Assembly (NCBI GenBank): GCA_027622195.1
Contig: JAQBZO010000007.1
Span: forward strand, 1-64,000
Direction of reading: 5' to 3'
DNA from: Planctomycetota bacterium
Lineage (GTDB): Bacteria > Planctomycetota > Phycisphaerae > Phycisphaerales > SM1A02
DNA length: 64,000 nt
The notes below the pieces were generated by a model. The model did no database searches, had not been told where the DNA came from, and was given only the letters and a program-made list of their open reading frames with translations. Made by a program: the position numbers and the translations under genes. Shown here piece by piece: positions 55,031 through 63,897 of this stretch; the first letter of the stretch is position 1; each line of letters begins with the position of its first letter.

Positions 55031-56415
55031 TGTGCAGAAGAACTCGGTCGTAACAGTGCGTCAAATGTCTCGAGTTTTCTCGCTGTTTCGAGCCACTCTG
55101 CATCGGCATCGGATCCCTCGACGATTCCCGCTCCTGCGAACGCCATCACACGCGAATCTCGAATCAACGCTGACCGAATCCCCACTGCGAAATCGCTTGC
55201 CGCGCCACACGCGACGCCGACCACTCCTGCATAGAGCCCGCGCGGAGTCGATTCGCAAAGACGAATCGCTTCCATCGCCTTCGAGGCAGGAACGCCGCAC
55301 ACTGCTGGAGTCGGATGCAACGCCTCAATGATGGCTTCGTCATCCACCCCCTCGAACAACGCTCCGCGCACTTCAGTCACGAGGTGCTGCACATGCGTGA
55401 GACGCACCACGCGAGGTTGTGATTGCCAACTCAGTTCCGTCGAGAGAGGACGAAGCGCATCATCGATGTGACGAACGGTGATCTCGTGCTCTCGGCGATT
55501 TTTTTCGCTTCGCAACAGGCGCGCCGCCAATTGTTCATCCGCCTCTGGAGTGGGGCCTCGTCCGCAGGTGCCCGCAACGGCGTGGCTCTCGATGATGCGT
55601 CCACGCCGACGAACGAGTCGCTCGGGAGTGGCCATGACGAATGCGGTTCCCGCGCGCGGTTCAACAACACTGAGGTAGGCCGTTGGCTCTTCGGTTCGCA
55701 GTCGAACCAAGACAGAGAATGGATCAACGGGCGTCGGTTGTTCATAGCACCGCGTCCGCGCGAGCACGATTTTTTGCGCCACGCCCGTCTCGATCAGTCC
55801 AAGCACTCGCTCCATTGAATCAGCCCATACGGCGGGATTGTCATCGCCTGCAAGAGCGAATCGTTCCGCGGTCGCGATGGTTGTTGTTGCACGAACAGCC
55901 GCGAGCGCGCGAAGTGCACCCTTCACATCACCGCACACCGTCAATCCAACGCTGCACCGTCCACCTTCGCGACGAATGTCGATCCGCGGAATCACGACAC
56001 GCCGCGCACCAAAGTCGCTCCATTCACCGACCGCGGTCGTGCCGAGGTCGAACATGGACCAGGCAAATCCGACAGGACCGGTGCATGTGGCCGAGCGCGT
56101 GCTCAAAGACAAAAGGTCGGCCACGGCCTCATCTCTCAGAGAGTCTCCGAAGCACGCGATACCGATGCCAGCGACTTCATACTCAGAACCAGCTCCAACG
56201 CCGCCGCATGATCTGAAATACCAGCGCCGTCCCGCCACTTGGCTTGCGCACCATGAAAGTGGATCAGTCAACCCAACCGAAGCGCGAATATGAAGATGCG
56301 CACACTCGTCGGTGACGTGCTCGAGTCGGTCGGCGATCGCGTCGAATCCCTCGGCAAGGTCAGCACATTCCGAGATCCACTCCAACACCGCTTTTTGATG
56401 GTGAATCACCGACAT
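55027..56415 (-). CDS. menF: Menaquinone-specific isochorismate synthase
   Basis: A 462-residue chorismate-binding enzyme that opens the menaquinone pathway; first gene of the operon. The C-terminal catalytic domain has KIVLARTRCYEQPTPVDPFS, FVMATPERLVRRRGRIIESH, AVAGTCGRG and the EHEITVRHIDDAL motif, then LHPTPAVCGVPASKAMEAI. The N-terminal 150 residues are less conserved, as usual. ATG 56415 has no clear ribosome binding site. A 174-bp divergent region separates it from RNase D and probably holds the operon promoter. Confidence 0.93.
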   Translation of the reverse strand: MSVIHHQKAVLEWISECADLAEGFDAIADRLEHVTDECAHLHIRASVGLTDPLSWCASQVAGRRWYFRSCGGVGAGSEYEVAGIGIACFGDSLRDEAVADLLSLSTRSATCTGPVGFAWSMFDLGTTAVGEWSDFGARRVVIPRIDIRREGGRCSVGLTVCGDVKGALRALAAVRATTTIATAERFALAGDDNPAVWADSMERVLGLIETGVAQKIVLARTRCYEQPTPVDPFSVLVRLRTEEPTAYLSVVEPRAGTAFVMATPERLVRRRGRIIESHAVAGTCGRGPTPEADEQLAARLLRSEKNRREHEITVRHIDDALRPLSTELSWQSQPRVVRLTHVQHLVTEVRGALFEGVDDEAIIEALHPTPAVCGVPASKAMEAIRLCESTPRGLYAGVVGVACGAASDFAVGIRSALIRDSRVMAFAGAGIVEGSDADAEWLETARKLETFDALLRPSSSAQ

Positions 56416-56589
56416 AAGGGGTTGGGGATGATATGAACAACGTCGGCTCGTCCAAAGGAGAGACCACTAATTGTGTTATCGGACTTCGTTCTGCATCATC
56501 TCCCCCGTCCGCTCCACTCGACCTTGGTTTCTTGCCAGAACACCCGTTCCCGCTTGGCGGTTGCCGTAGCCATTACGATCCATCCTCCC
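56416..56589. other. Divergent intergenic region between menF and the RNase D gene
   Basis: The 174 bp must carry the men operon promoter on the minus strand and that of the RNase D gene on the plus strand. I see AAAGGAG at about 56453-56459, but it is 13 nt before a GTG at 56473 that would add 39 unlikely residues to RNase D. No convincing -10/-35 pair or inverted repeat is visible by eye. Confidence 0.35.
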
Positions 56590-57843
56590 ATGAATTTTCG
56601 CCGTCGAAAACGAGCCATCCATCACGCTGAAGCGCACGCTGACGGAACTCCTCCTGCGGCGATCGTTTCGCGCGAAGGGATTCCTCAGGGTGAGGCTGAA
56701 CTCCTTCACGACGAGAATGCGATCAACGAATTCGCGAACCACATTCGAGTGATGGGGAGTTTTGCGTTCGACACCGAGTTCATTGGTGAAGAGTCTTTCT
56801 ATCCTCAGATCTGTCTCGTGCAAGTGGCGACCTTCGATCGCATTGCGCTGATTGATCCGCTCGAAGTGGCCGACCTCGGTTTGATTTGGGATCTTGTCAC
56901 CGGACACGAAGTCGAGTGCATCGTCCATGCGGGTGGACAAGACATCGTCTCGGCGCAACGATTCGCTAATCGCACCGCGCAGAACATCATCGACACCCAA
57001 GTTGCTGCGGGATTACTCTCGATGCCTTGGCCAACATCGCTGTCGAACACGATTCATGCGATCATCGACCATCGCATCGCGAAGGGACATACCTTCACCG
57101 AGTGGGCGGAGCGTCCTCTCTCTCCGAGCCAGTTGTCGTATGCGGCGGATGACGTGCGCTACCTTCCATTGATCTGGAAGACTATGAAAACCCGCCTCGA
57201 AGAGGCTGGTCGATTGGACTGGGTTCGACGCGAGTGCGCAGCATGCATGGTGTCGAACGATGCATTTGATCCAGATGGACAAGTGCGCCGAGCGTGCAGG
57301 GGGCTCACGCTGCGTCCACGCACGATGACGATTTTGCGCGAATTGGTCATTGCACGACATGACATTGCGAAACTTGCCGACGCGCCGCCACGAGCGTTAA
57401 TTCCAGATTCAGTACTGCTTGACACAGCACGCACCAAGCCAACTACCGCCGCGGAACTTGATGAACTGCGAGGCATGCCGCGACCTGTGGTGTCGTCGTA
57501 TGGTGATCGATTGCTCGCGGCGATCGCCCACGGTGTGGCGCAACCGACCGAGCGCGACGCAGATTGGATTCCACAGAAAGAAGACGCAGGAGATCGCATG
57601 TCGGTCGATGCGCTCTGGTCCATCATCACGATGCGCTGCATCGCCACAGGGATGGCTCCATCGATGCTCCTTTCACGCAGCGAACTCGCTCAGTGGTATT
57701 TGCGACGCCGCCGCGGTTCTCACGCGCCGCTCTTTGCCAGCGATGATTGGCGCGATGAGGCACTTGGACGTTGGCTCACAGGATTCCTCGCCGGGGAAGA
57801 GCGTTTTGAGATTGGTTGGAGCGGTAACGGTCCTTCAGCCTGA
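56590..57843 (+). CDS. rnd: Ribonuclease D-like 3'-5' exonuclease with HRDC domain
   Basis: A 417-residue DEDDy exonuclease. ATG 56590 is chosen; GTG 56473 would add a non-conserved extension. The Exo I motif is FAFDTEFIGEESFYPQICLV, Exo II lies around IVHAGGQDI, and Exo III is SYAADDVRYLPLIW with the DEDDy tyrosine. The C-terminal half has an HRDC-type helical domain (LRPRTMTILRELVIARHDIA). RNase D trims the 3' ends of tRNA and other small RNAs. The CoaBC-like gene follows after 17 bp. Confidence 0.92.
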   Translation: MNFRRRKRAIHHAEAHADGTPPAAIVSREGIPQGEAELLHDENAINEFANHIRVMGSFAFDTEFIGEESFYPQICLVQVATFDRIALIDPLEVADLGLIWDLVTGHEVECIVHAGGQDIVSAQRFANRTAQNIIDTQVAAGLLSMPWPTSLSNTIHAIIDHRIAKGHTFTEWAERPLSPSQLSYAADDVRYLPLIWKTMKTRLEEAGRLDWVRRECAACMVSNDAFDPDGQVRRACRGLTLRPRTMTILRELVIARHDIAKLADAPPRALIPDSVLLDTARTKPTTAAELDELRGMPRPVVSSYGDRLLAAIAHGVAQPTERDADWIPQKEDAGDRMSVDALWSIITMRCIATGMAPSMLLSRSELAQWYLRRRRGSHAPLFASDDWRDEALGRWLTGFLAGEERFEIGWSGNGPSA

Positions 57844-57860
57844 CGACCTCAGAACCTAGA

Positions 57861-59171
57861 ATGGCGACTGCCGTGAATCACTGGAACTTCACCCCTCCAC
57901 CACCATCCGACTTGGGCGACCATGAAGTCCGACAAGAGACATCGCATCTCGAAGGACGCTCGATCGCACTTCTGGTTTCTGGCGGCATCGCAGCGATGAA
58001 GGCACCGATGGTCGCTCGCGCCCTTCGTCGCCAGGGCGCGCAAGTCACTGCCTTTCTTTCAGCGGATGCGCTGCGCTATGTCACCGCCGACACCATGGCG
58101 TGGAGTACGAACCGACCCGTCATCACCTCGCTTTCTCCGCGGGCCGAGCATCTTTCGGACGCCGAGCATTTTGACCTCTATCTCGTGGCTCCCGCCACCT
58201 ACAACACCATTGGCAAGTGTGCGCAAGGCATCGCTGACGGATTGCTCAGCGCGACACTTGCGAGCGCGATCGGTCGCATGGAGCGCGGTGGTTGCCGACT
58301 CCTCTTCGCCCCCACCATGCACGGCTCGATGCACAATTCCATTCTCACTCGCAACATGATGACGCTGCGTGAACTGGGTGTTGAATTCATCGCGCCACGC
58401 GAGGATGCTGGAAAACACAATCTTCCTGACGAAGAACGCATCGTCTGGGCCGTCTGCTCATCCCTCTCAACGAGTTCGCTGAGTCAACAGTCCATCCTGA
58501 TCACAGGTGGACCGATTCCAGTTCCACTCGATAGTGTGCGAACGATTTCGAATCGCTTCACGGGTCGACTCAGCATCGAGATCGCACGCGAATTGACACT
58601 GCGCGGAGCGAAGGCACATCTCATTCTGGGAAGTGGAAGCGCTCCTGCACCAGCGTGGATTTCGCACGAGATCGTCTCGAGTCTGGATCACTACAGCGAG
58701 GCGGTGCTCTCTCGATTGGATGCCACTCCACACGCCGCATGTGTTCTCTCTGCCGCGGCGGCGGACTTTGTGCCAGAGAGCGTGCGTGTCGGCAAGGTCT
58801 CGAGTCACACACCGTGGACGATCTCTCTCTCAGCCGCTCCAAAGGTGATCGATCGCGTGCGTGGTCGCCATCCGTCACTCTTCCTTTGTGGATTCAAGTA
58901 CGAAGAAGGCATCTCGGTCGACCAACTCCTCGCGATTGGACAAGATCGCGCGGCACGCGACGGCGCATGCGTCGCAAGTCTCGGTAATGATTTCCCCGTG
59001 CAACAGGACGGTCACTCTTCTCACAGTCAAGTGAGTTGGATTTGCACACGACATGCTGAACCGAAGCGCGTCGAAGGCAAGCGATCGATCGCCGTGGCGA
59101 TTGCCGATCTCCTTGAAATCGCCACTACTTCGACCGTTGGTGCAAGAGCGAGAGACGCGCAGATCCGTTGA
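57861..59171 (+). CDS. CoaBC-like phosphopantothenoylcysteine decarboxylase/synthase
   Basis: A 436-residue flavoprotein-plus-ligase protein. The N-terminal half is a PPC-decarboxylase-type flavoprotein: LLVSGGIAAMKAPMVARALR (FMN site) and LYLVAPATYNTIGKCAQGIA. Where bacterial CoaC has PAMN, this protein reads APTMHGSMH. The C-terminal half resembles CoaB: ILITGGPIPVPLDSVRTISN and CVLSAAAADFVPESVRVGKV. If active it makes 4'-phosphopantetheine for CoA. Both halves depart from the textbook motifs, so a paralogue with a different role is possible. Its last 47 nt overlap the end of the convergent PhoD-MltA gene. Confidence 0.8.
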   Translation: MATAVNHWNFTPPPPSDLGDHEVRQETSHLEGRSIALLVSGGIAAMKAPMVARALRRQGAQVTAFLSADALRYVTADTMAWSTNRPVITSLSPRAEHLSDAEHFDLYLVAPATYNTIGKCAQGIADGLLSATLASAIGRMERGGCRLLFAPTMHGSMHNSILTRNMMTLRELGVEFIAPREDAGKHNLPDEERIVWAVCSSLSTSSLSQQSILITGGPIPVPLDSVRTISNRFTGRLSIEIARELTLRGAKAHLILGSGSAPAPAWISHEIVSSLDHYSEAVLSRLDATPHAACVLSAAAADFVPESVRVGKVSSHTPWTISLSAAPKVIDRVRGRHPSLFLCGFKYEEGISVDQLLAIGQDRAARDGACVASLGNDFPVQQDGHSSHSQVSWICTRHAEPKRVEGKRSIAVAIADLLEIATTSTVGARARDAQIR

Positions 59172-61413
59172 TCTCTCCAGCGCGGCGCAGCGCCTCGACT
59201 CCGATTCCGAAGTAAAGATCACACCGCGACGATCCTCGAATGGCTCCGCCCCGATCGGTGCAGACCACGAGCAGCGTGCGATGGATTCCATCAATCGTCA
59301 TCTCAAGAATCGCTGGCGCTCCTGGTGGTGCAATGGATGGATCGACCGCCACGCTGTGCATCGGAATGAGTTTCGGCCCAGTCTGTGATGGGGGAAACGC
59401 TTCAGCAGAAACCTCTCGCCAATACACATGCCTCGCATTCTCATTCATGCGTGCGCGCACCGCATTGGGATCACGATCCCAGATCGCGCGAATCCCTTCG
59501 AGCGAAACTTCGCTCTGCGCAATCACTCCATCACGGACCAACAAACGCGCAAGACTCGAATACGGAAGTTCATTCGTGCCATCGTGTGCAAGATGAAGAC
59601 TCTCACCGTTGCCAAGGCGAATGACAACCGTGCCGTTCACTTCGGCAAGGTAACCCTCGAGCGTATGAGTCGCCCACGCCAGCACATCGCTCGGATTCGA
59701 CATCGCCTCCGCGCGCGCGATGCCAGGCTCTCGATGCGCCAATGTGACCGGACGACTCAGCAGTGGCCACCACGTTTTCTCAGCGGGCGGAATCTCACTG
59801 CCACGATGCCCATTGATTTCAGGTGTCGCATATCCCGTGAGTTGGAGTGTCTCTCCCTCTGTCGTCGGGGACATCACCAATTGCGACTCGATGACCCCGC
59901 GTTGGCTGGGGGACGCAATCCACTCACCGACCAGATGGAGCGTCTTCTCGGTGATGGACGAATCAAACCCATGCTCAACACACGCTCGTTCTCCCGCAGA
60001 AGAATCAACCAGAGCGGTTGCTCCACCGATCGCCTCCTTCATCGCGGCCATCGACTCGGCACCAATGTCAAGGCACTTCCAAGGCACTTCCAGCACAGGC
60101 CAATGCGCTGAAGAAGTTGAGACAGGAGCCGCGACCGAGTCAATCACTCGGTTGCAGTACACCTCGCCCTTCGCGTCGACAAATCGCACGCGCAGTTCTG
60201 CCCCGTGCGCATCATCGCGCGCCGAGAGCAACGCCATCATGTTCGCGTGTCCGAAACTCGCTTCAACCCAAGTGCTCGGAGTCCACAGCGACGCATCGTG
60301 CACTTTGGCATGCATTGGACTCGACACGATTTCAATCAAGTCATATCCAACCGTAGCAGCGGTGGGATGGCGAAGGATGCGACTGTTATGAACATCTCCA
60401 CTTGCGAGCACAACGCCTGTGACTTGTTCCTTCCCCAGGAATTGCGTCATGCGCGCATACTCTTCCGGATACATCCCCCAGAAATCTGTCTTGAGTGGGC
60501 GCACAGCACTGTTCCATACCAATCCACACGCCAACAGCTTCCACCGTTTGGTGCTCGCCTTGAGTCCTTTCTCAAGCCATGACCACTGCTCTGCACCAAG
60601 GAGTCCCCACTTCTCGGAGTCTTGCTCAGATCGCTCGGTGCGCGAAAACCAACGCGTATCGAGAACGAACACTTCGACGGGTCCGCACTCAAACTTGAAA
60701 TAGATCCCTTGATCTCGAGCCCCCGCGGTTGGATTGTGATGCCAAGCGAGAAATGCTCGACGCGATTTCTCTTTCCCTTCGAGCCGTCCATCGGTGTCAT
60801 TCTTGCCGAAGTCGTGATCGTCCCATGTTGCGTAGAGAGGACGATCACGCAGCAAACTTTGCATGGAACCCATTCCCAAAAACTCTCCGTAGCGCTTCAG
60901 CTGCGTTGCCAAGTCAGTCGTGTCGATGTACGGCGTGTCACCGAGAAGGAGCACTGCGTCGGGATGCCATCTTTCGATCTCGGCGCAGATCGCTTGACTT
61001 CCAACATCTTCAGCTGAGCAAGAACCAATCGCAATGGTCGATCGCGTGTCACTCAGCGGGCGCGTGTTGATGAACCCTCCGACATGCCCGCCAATGGGAG
61101 TGCCATCGGCCATCGCCACCTCGTACCGATACCGCTTCGCTGGCTCGAGTCCTTTTACATCCCAGTGAATGATCAACGGGTCCGGCTCAGCCCGAGTACC
61201 CAATGCGGCAGCAACGACGGCATCGGTCGTCCCGTCATGAATCACGAGAGTCGGCGCAACGGTTGCCCCCTCGACTCGCGCCCACACCGCTGCCGACGAC
61301 GTGGTGACGGCGCCGACGAACGGACCATGTGTGGTTGACAGAGAATCCGCGATTGGCCCGCCCTTCAAGGACGCTGCGGCGATGACCATCACGACAATTT
61401 TTTGAGTGAGCAC
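59125..61413 (-). CDS. PhoD-type phosphoesterase fused to an MltA-type lytic transglycosylase
   Basis: A 762-residue exported protein. GTG 61413 gives a short signal-like segment (KIVVMVIAAASLKGG); ATG 61389 is an alternative. Residues about 27-115 form a PhoD N-terminal domain (HGPFVGAVTTSSAAVWARVE). Residues about 120-430 are PhoD metallophosphatase: AIGSCSAEDVG, LLLGDTPYID, ATWDDHDFGKND and VLASGDVHNSRILRH. From about 490 the chain becomes MltA-like: LQLTGYATPEINGHRG (about 522-537), then IAVDPSIAPPGAP-like 3D-domain sequence, ending TDRGGAIRGSSRCDLYFGIG. The Asp of TDRGGAI corresponds to the MltA catalytic Asp (E. coli Asp308). It should cleave peptidoglycan glycan strands and hydrolyse a phosphoester in the periplasm. 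I know of no standard protein with this pairing. Confidence 0.85.
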   Translation of the reverse strand: MLTQKIVVMVIAAASLKGGPIADSLSTTHGPFVGAVTTSSAAVWARVEGATVAPTLVIHDGTTDAVVAAALGTRAEPDPLIIHWDVKGLEPAKRYRYEVAMADGTPIGGHVGGFINTRPLSDTRSTIAIGSCSAEDVGSQAICAEIERWHPDAVLLLGDTPYIDTTDLATQLKRYGEFLGMGSMQSLLRDRPLYATWDDHDFGKNDTDGRLEGKEKSRRAFLAWHHNPTAGARDQGIYFKFECGPVEVFVLDTRWFSRTERSEQDSEKWGLLGAEQWSWLEKGLKASTKRWKLLACGLVWNSAVRPLKTDFWGMYPEEYARMTQFLGKEQVTGVVLASGDVHNSRILRHPTAATVGYDLIEIVSSPMHAKVHDASLWTPSTWVEASFGHANMMALLSARDDAHGAELRVRFVDAKGEVYCNRVIDSVAAPVSTSSAHWPVLEVPWKCLDIGAESMAAMKEAIGGATALVDSSAGERACVEHGFDSSITEKTLHLVGEWIASPSQRGVIESQLVMSPTTEGETLQLTGYATPEINGHRGSEIPPAEKTWWPLLSRPVTLAHREPGIARAEAMSNPSDVLAWATHTLEGYLAEVNGTVVIRLGNGESLHLAHDGTNELPYSSLARLLVRDGVIAQSEVSLEGIRAIWDRDPNAVRARMNENARHVYWREVSAEAFPPSQTGPKLIPMHSVAVDPSIAPPGAPAILEMTIDGIHRTLLVVCTDRGGAIRGSSRCDLYFGIGVEALRRAGEINGSARLSLLHQRSK

Positions 61414-61449
61414 GAACGAGTTATACCGAACCGAATACGATGGTCTGCG

Positions 61450-63897
61450 ATGATCGACCAGGGCGCGACAATTGATTCCGCAGCGATGCCGCCTGATCCG
61501 CGGCGTCCGAAACGACCTGCCTCGCACGACGAGGAGGCGACGATGCCTCTTGAGAAAGAGTCCACCCGAATGCTCGCAGGAACAGGCACGGGCACCTACC
61601 GCCTGATGCGCATTCTCGGCGAGGGTGGTTTCGGCTCCGTGTGGCTCGCCGAACAAACGGCACCGCTGCGACGCGAGGTCGCGCTCAAAATTCTCAAGCA
61701 TGGAATGGACTCCGAAGCGATCGTCGCTCGGTTCGAGACAGAACGGCGAGTTCTTGCTCTCCTTGACCATCCTTCTCTTTCGCGCGTCCTCGATGCGGGC
61801 AAGACTCCTGATGGACTTCCATTCTTCGCAATGGAGTATGTCCGCGGAGACCCGCTCGACACCTACGCCGATTCACAGAGTCTCGACCTCCGAACTCGCG
61901 TCGAACTCCTCATTCAAGTGTGCGAGGCGGTTCAGCACGCGCACTCTAAGGGTCTCGTTCACCGAGATCTCAAGCCAGGCAACATTCTTGTCGGACCCGA
62001 AGGAAAGTCACACCGAGCAAAAGTCATCGACTTCGGTATCGCGAAGGTGCTGCACAGCGCGGCGTCCGACGACTCGGCCACGATGGTGGGACAGATTCTC
62101 GGCACACCCGCCTACATGGCTCCCGAACAAGCATCACCTGGCGCGGTCGATGTGGACACGCGCGCCGATGTCTATGCACTCGGTGTGGTGTTGTACGAAA
62201 CGCTCACAGGATCCCTTCCGTTCCCACGAGACCTGCTTCGCACGGCGGGAATGCAAGAGTGGCAGAGACAGCTCTCTGACATCATTCCGATGCGTCCAAG
62301 CGCACGCGTCAAAACTCGAATCGGATCATCGACTCCCGAAGACACCGCCGCATTCATCCAACAAAGACGCGACACGCTCAACGGACTCTTCTCCACGATG
62401 CACCGCGACCTGGACTGGATCGTCATGCGCTGCCTCGAGAAGAATCGCGACCGACGATACGCCAGCGCTGCAGCTCTCGCCGATGATCTGCGCCGTTACC
62501 TGCGCGGAGACCCCGTTGAAGCGGGTCCTCCCACGCTCCGCTATCGCTCAAGTAAGTTTGTCAAGCGTTACAAGGTCGCCGTGGTCACTGCAGTCACTGC
62601 TGTGGGATTGCTCATCACGGCAACCGTGTTCTCGACCCTGATGTGGACTCGAAGCGAGACGGCGCTCCGCCGAGCGCAGGCAACACTTGGCACTTTTGTT
62701 GGATCGCTCTCGACCGCGAGTCCCGATTCGGGTGGAACCACATCAATGGCGTTCGGCGAGTTCATGAACTCCGTCGAAAAAAATGCCGCGCAGTCGCTCG
62801 CTGAAGAGCCATCGGTTGCAGCCACACTGCTTCACCTCATTGGAACACTTCGACTCTCGGCGTTCGACCATGTTGGCGCTGAGCGAGCACTCTCTCAGGC
62901 AGTCTCGCTTCGGAGGAACGATTCTTCAAACAGCGTTTCTCAAGCGACGCTCGGCCAGTCTCTTCATGACTATGGACGATCACTCTATTTTCTGAAGAGA
63001 TACGAGCACTCGCGCCTCGCCTACGAAGAAGCCCTGTCCATTTGGATCATAAATGTTGATCCAAGCCACGAGGCTGAGACACTGCTCCATCTTGGTTCGG
63101 TGTATGCCGCGCTCGTCCAGCCAGACGCTTCCGGGAAGTCGTTTGACGCTGCGATTGCGAGATTGACCGAGCATCATGGCGAAATCCACGTGGACGTCGC
63201 CGGTGCCTACTTCTCACGCGGACAACAAGCGCTTCGAACAGGACAATTGGAGGACGCTCTTGCCGACTATACGAACACCGTTGAGATTCTCCAGCGCGCT
63301 GTGAAAGAGCCAGAATATCGGCTTGGACGGGCACTCGGCGGTCTCGCAGGACTGCAAGCCAAGTTGAACCAAGTCGGAGCATCAACCGCAAACTACAAGC
63401 GGAGCATTCAGAATCTTGAAGCCACTCTCGGCGCAGAGCACCCTTCTCTTCTCAACACCAAGGAAGACTTTGCACGCCTTCTTCTCGACTGGGGCGATGC
63501 AGCCCAAGCATCAACCGTCCTCGACACCGTCGTGCCTCCAAGGCGCCGCCAGGGCGATAAGCCAACCGCACTTCTCAGAACTCTCGAACTCAATGCGATC
63601 GCGCATCTTCGAAACAGCGACTTCAATGGAGCCGTTGCCATTGCGAACCGCGCTCTCGACCTTCAGCGCGAGTTGTCCCCTGCCGGAGGACTCGTGACAG
63701 CACGAATCTTGTTGCTGGTCGCGAATGCCATGATGAAACTCAACGATCCACAAGCCACGATCATGCGATTCATAGACGAGGCGATTACTGAGTGTGAGCG
63801 TGCGGGAGAACCTGGCGCCGAGCTCCTCAAAACTGCGCACGCTGACCGAGAAATACTCCTCGCAATGTCCAACACTAGCCCGCCTATTTCAAAGTGA
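61450..63897 (+). CDS. Membrane Ser/Thr protein kinase with TPR tail
   Basis: An 815-residue eukaryote-like kinase. ATG 61450 is preferred over TTG 61402, which overlaps the divergent gene. After a 45-residue charged leader the kinase domain shows LGEGGFGSVWLAEQ (glycine loop), VALKILKHGMD (ATP Lys), VHRDLKPGNILV (catalytic loop), KVIDFGIAKV and GTPAYMAPEQASPGA. A single membrane helix (VVTAVTAVGLLITATVFSTL) at about residue 380 places the C-terminal 400 residues outside; these contain TPR repeats such as AETLLHLGSVYAALVQPDAS and QLEDALADYTNTVEILQ. The architecture is typical of planctomycete signalling kinases. Confidence 0.93.
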   Translation: MIDQGATIDSAAMPPDPRRPKRPASHDEEATMPLEKESTRMLAGTGTGTYRLMRILGEGGFGSVWLAEQTAPLRREVALKILKHGMDSEAIVARFETERRVLALLDHPSLSRVLDAGKTPDGLPFFAMEYVRGDPLDTYADSQSLDLRTRVELLIQVCEAVQHAHSKGLVHRDLKPGNILVGPEGKSHRAKVIDFGIAKVLHSAASDDSATMVGQILGTPAYMAPEQASPGAVDVDTRADVYALGVVLYETLTGSLPFPRDLLRTAGMQEWQRQLSDIIPMRPSARVKTRIGSSTPEDTAAFIQQRRDTLNGLFSTMHRDLDWIVMRCLEKNRDRRYASAAALADDLRRYLRGDPVEAGPPTLRYRSSKFVKRYKVAVVTAVTAVGLLITATVFSTLMWTRSETALRRAQATLGTFVGSLSTASPDSGGTTSMAFGEFMNSVEKNAAQSLAEEPSVAATLLHLIGTLRLSAFDHVGAERALSQAVSLRRNDSSNSVSQATLGQSLHDYGRSLYFLKRYEHSRLAYEEALSIWIINVDPSHEAETLLHLGSVYAALVQPDASGKSFDAAIARLTEHHGEIHVDVAGAYFSRGQQALRTGQLEDALADYTNTVEILQRAVKEPEYRLGRALGGLAGLQAKLNQVGASTANYKRSIQNLEATLGAEHPSLLNTKEDFARLLLDWGDAAQASTVLDTVVPPRRRQGDKPTALLRTLELNAIAHLRNSDFNGAVAIANRALDLQRELSPAGGLVTARILLLVANAMMKLNDPQATIMRFIDEAITECERAGEPGAELLKTAHADREILLAMSNTSPPISK

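Noticed and set aside
61414-61770. N-terminal extension of the PhoD-MltA frame
   Set aside because: Would overlap the kinase's Gly-loop coding region on the other strand and has no family similarity; the signal-like segment starts at GTG 61413.
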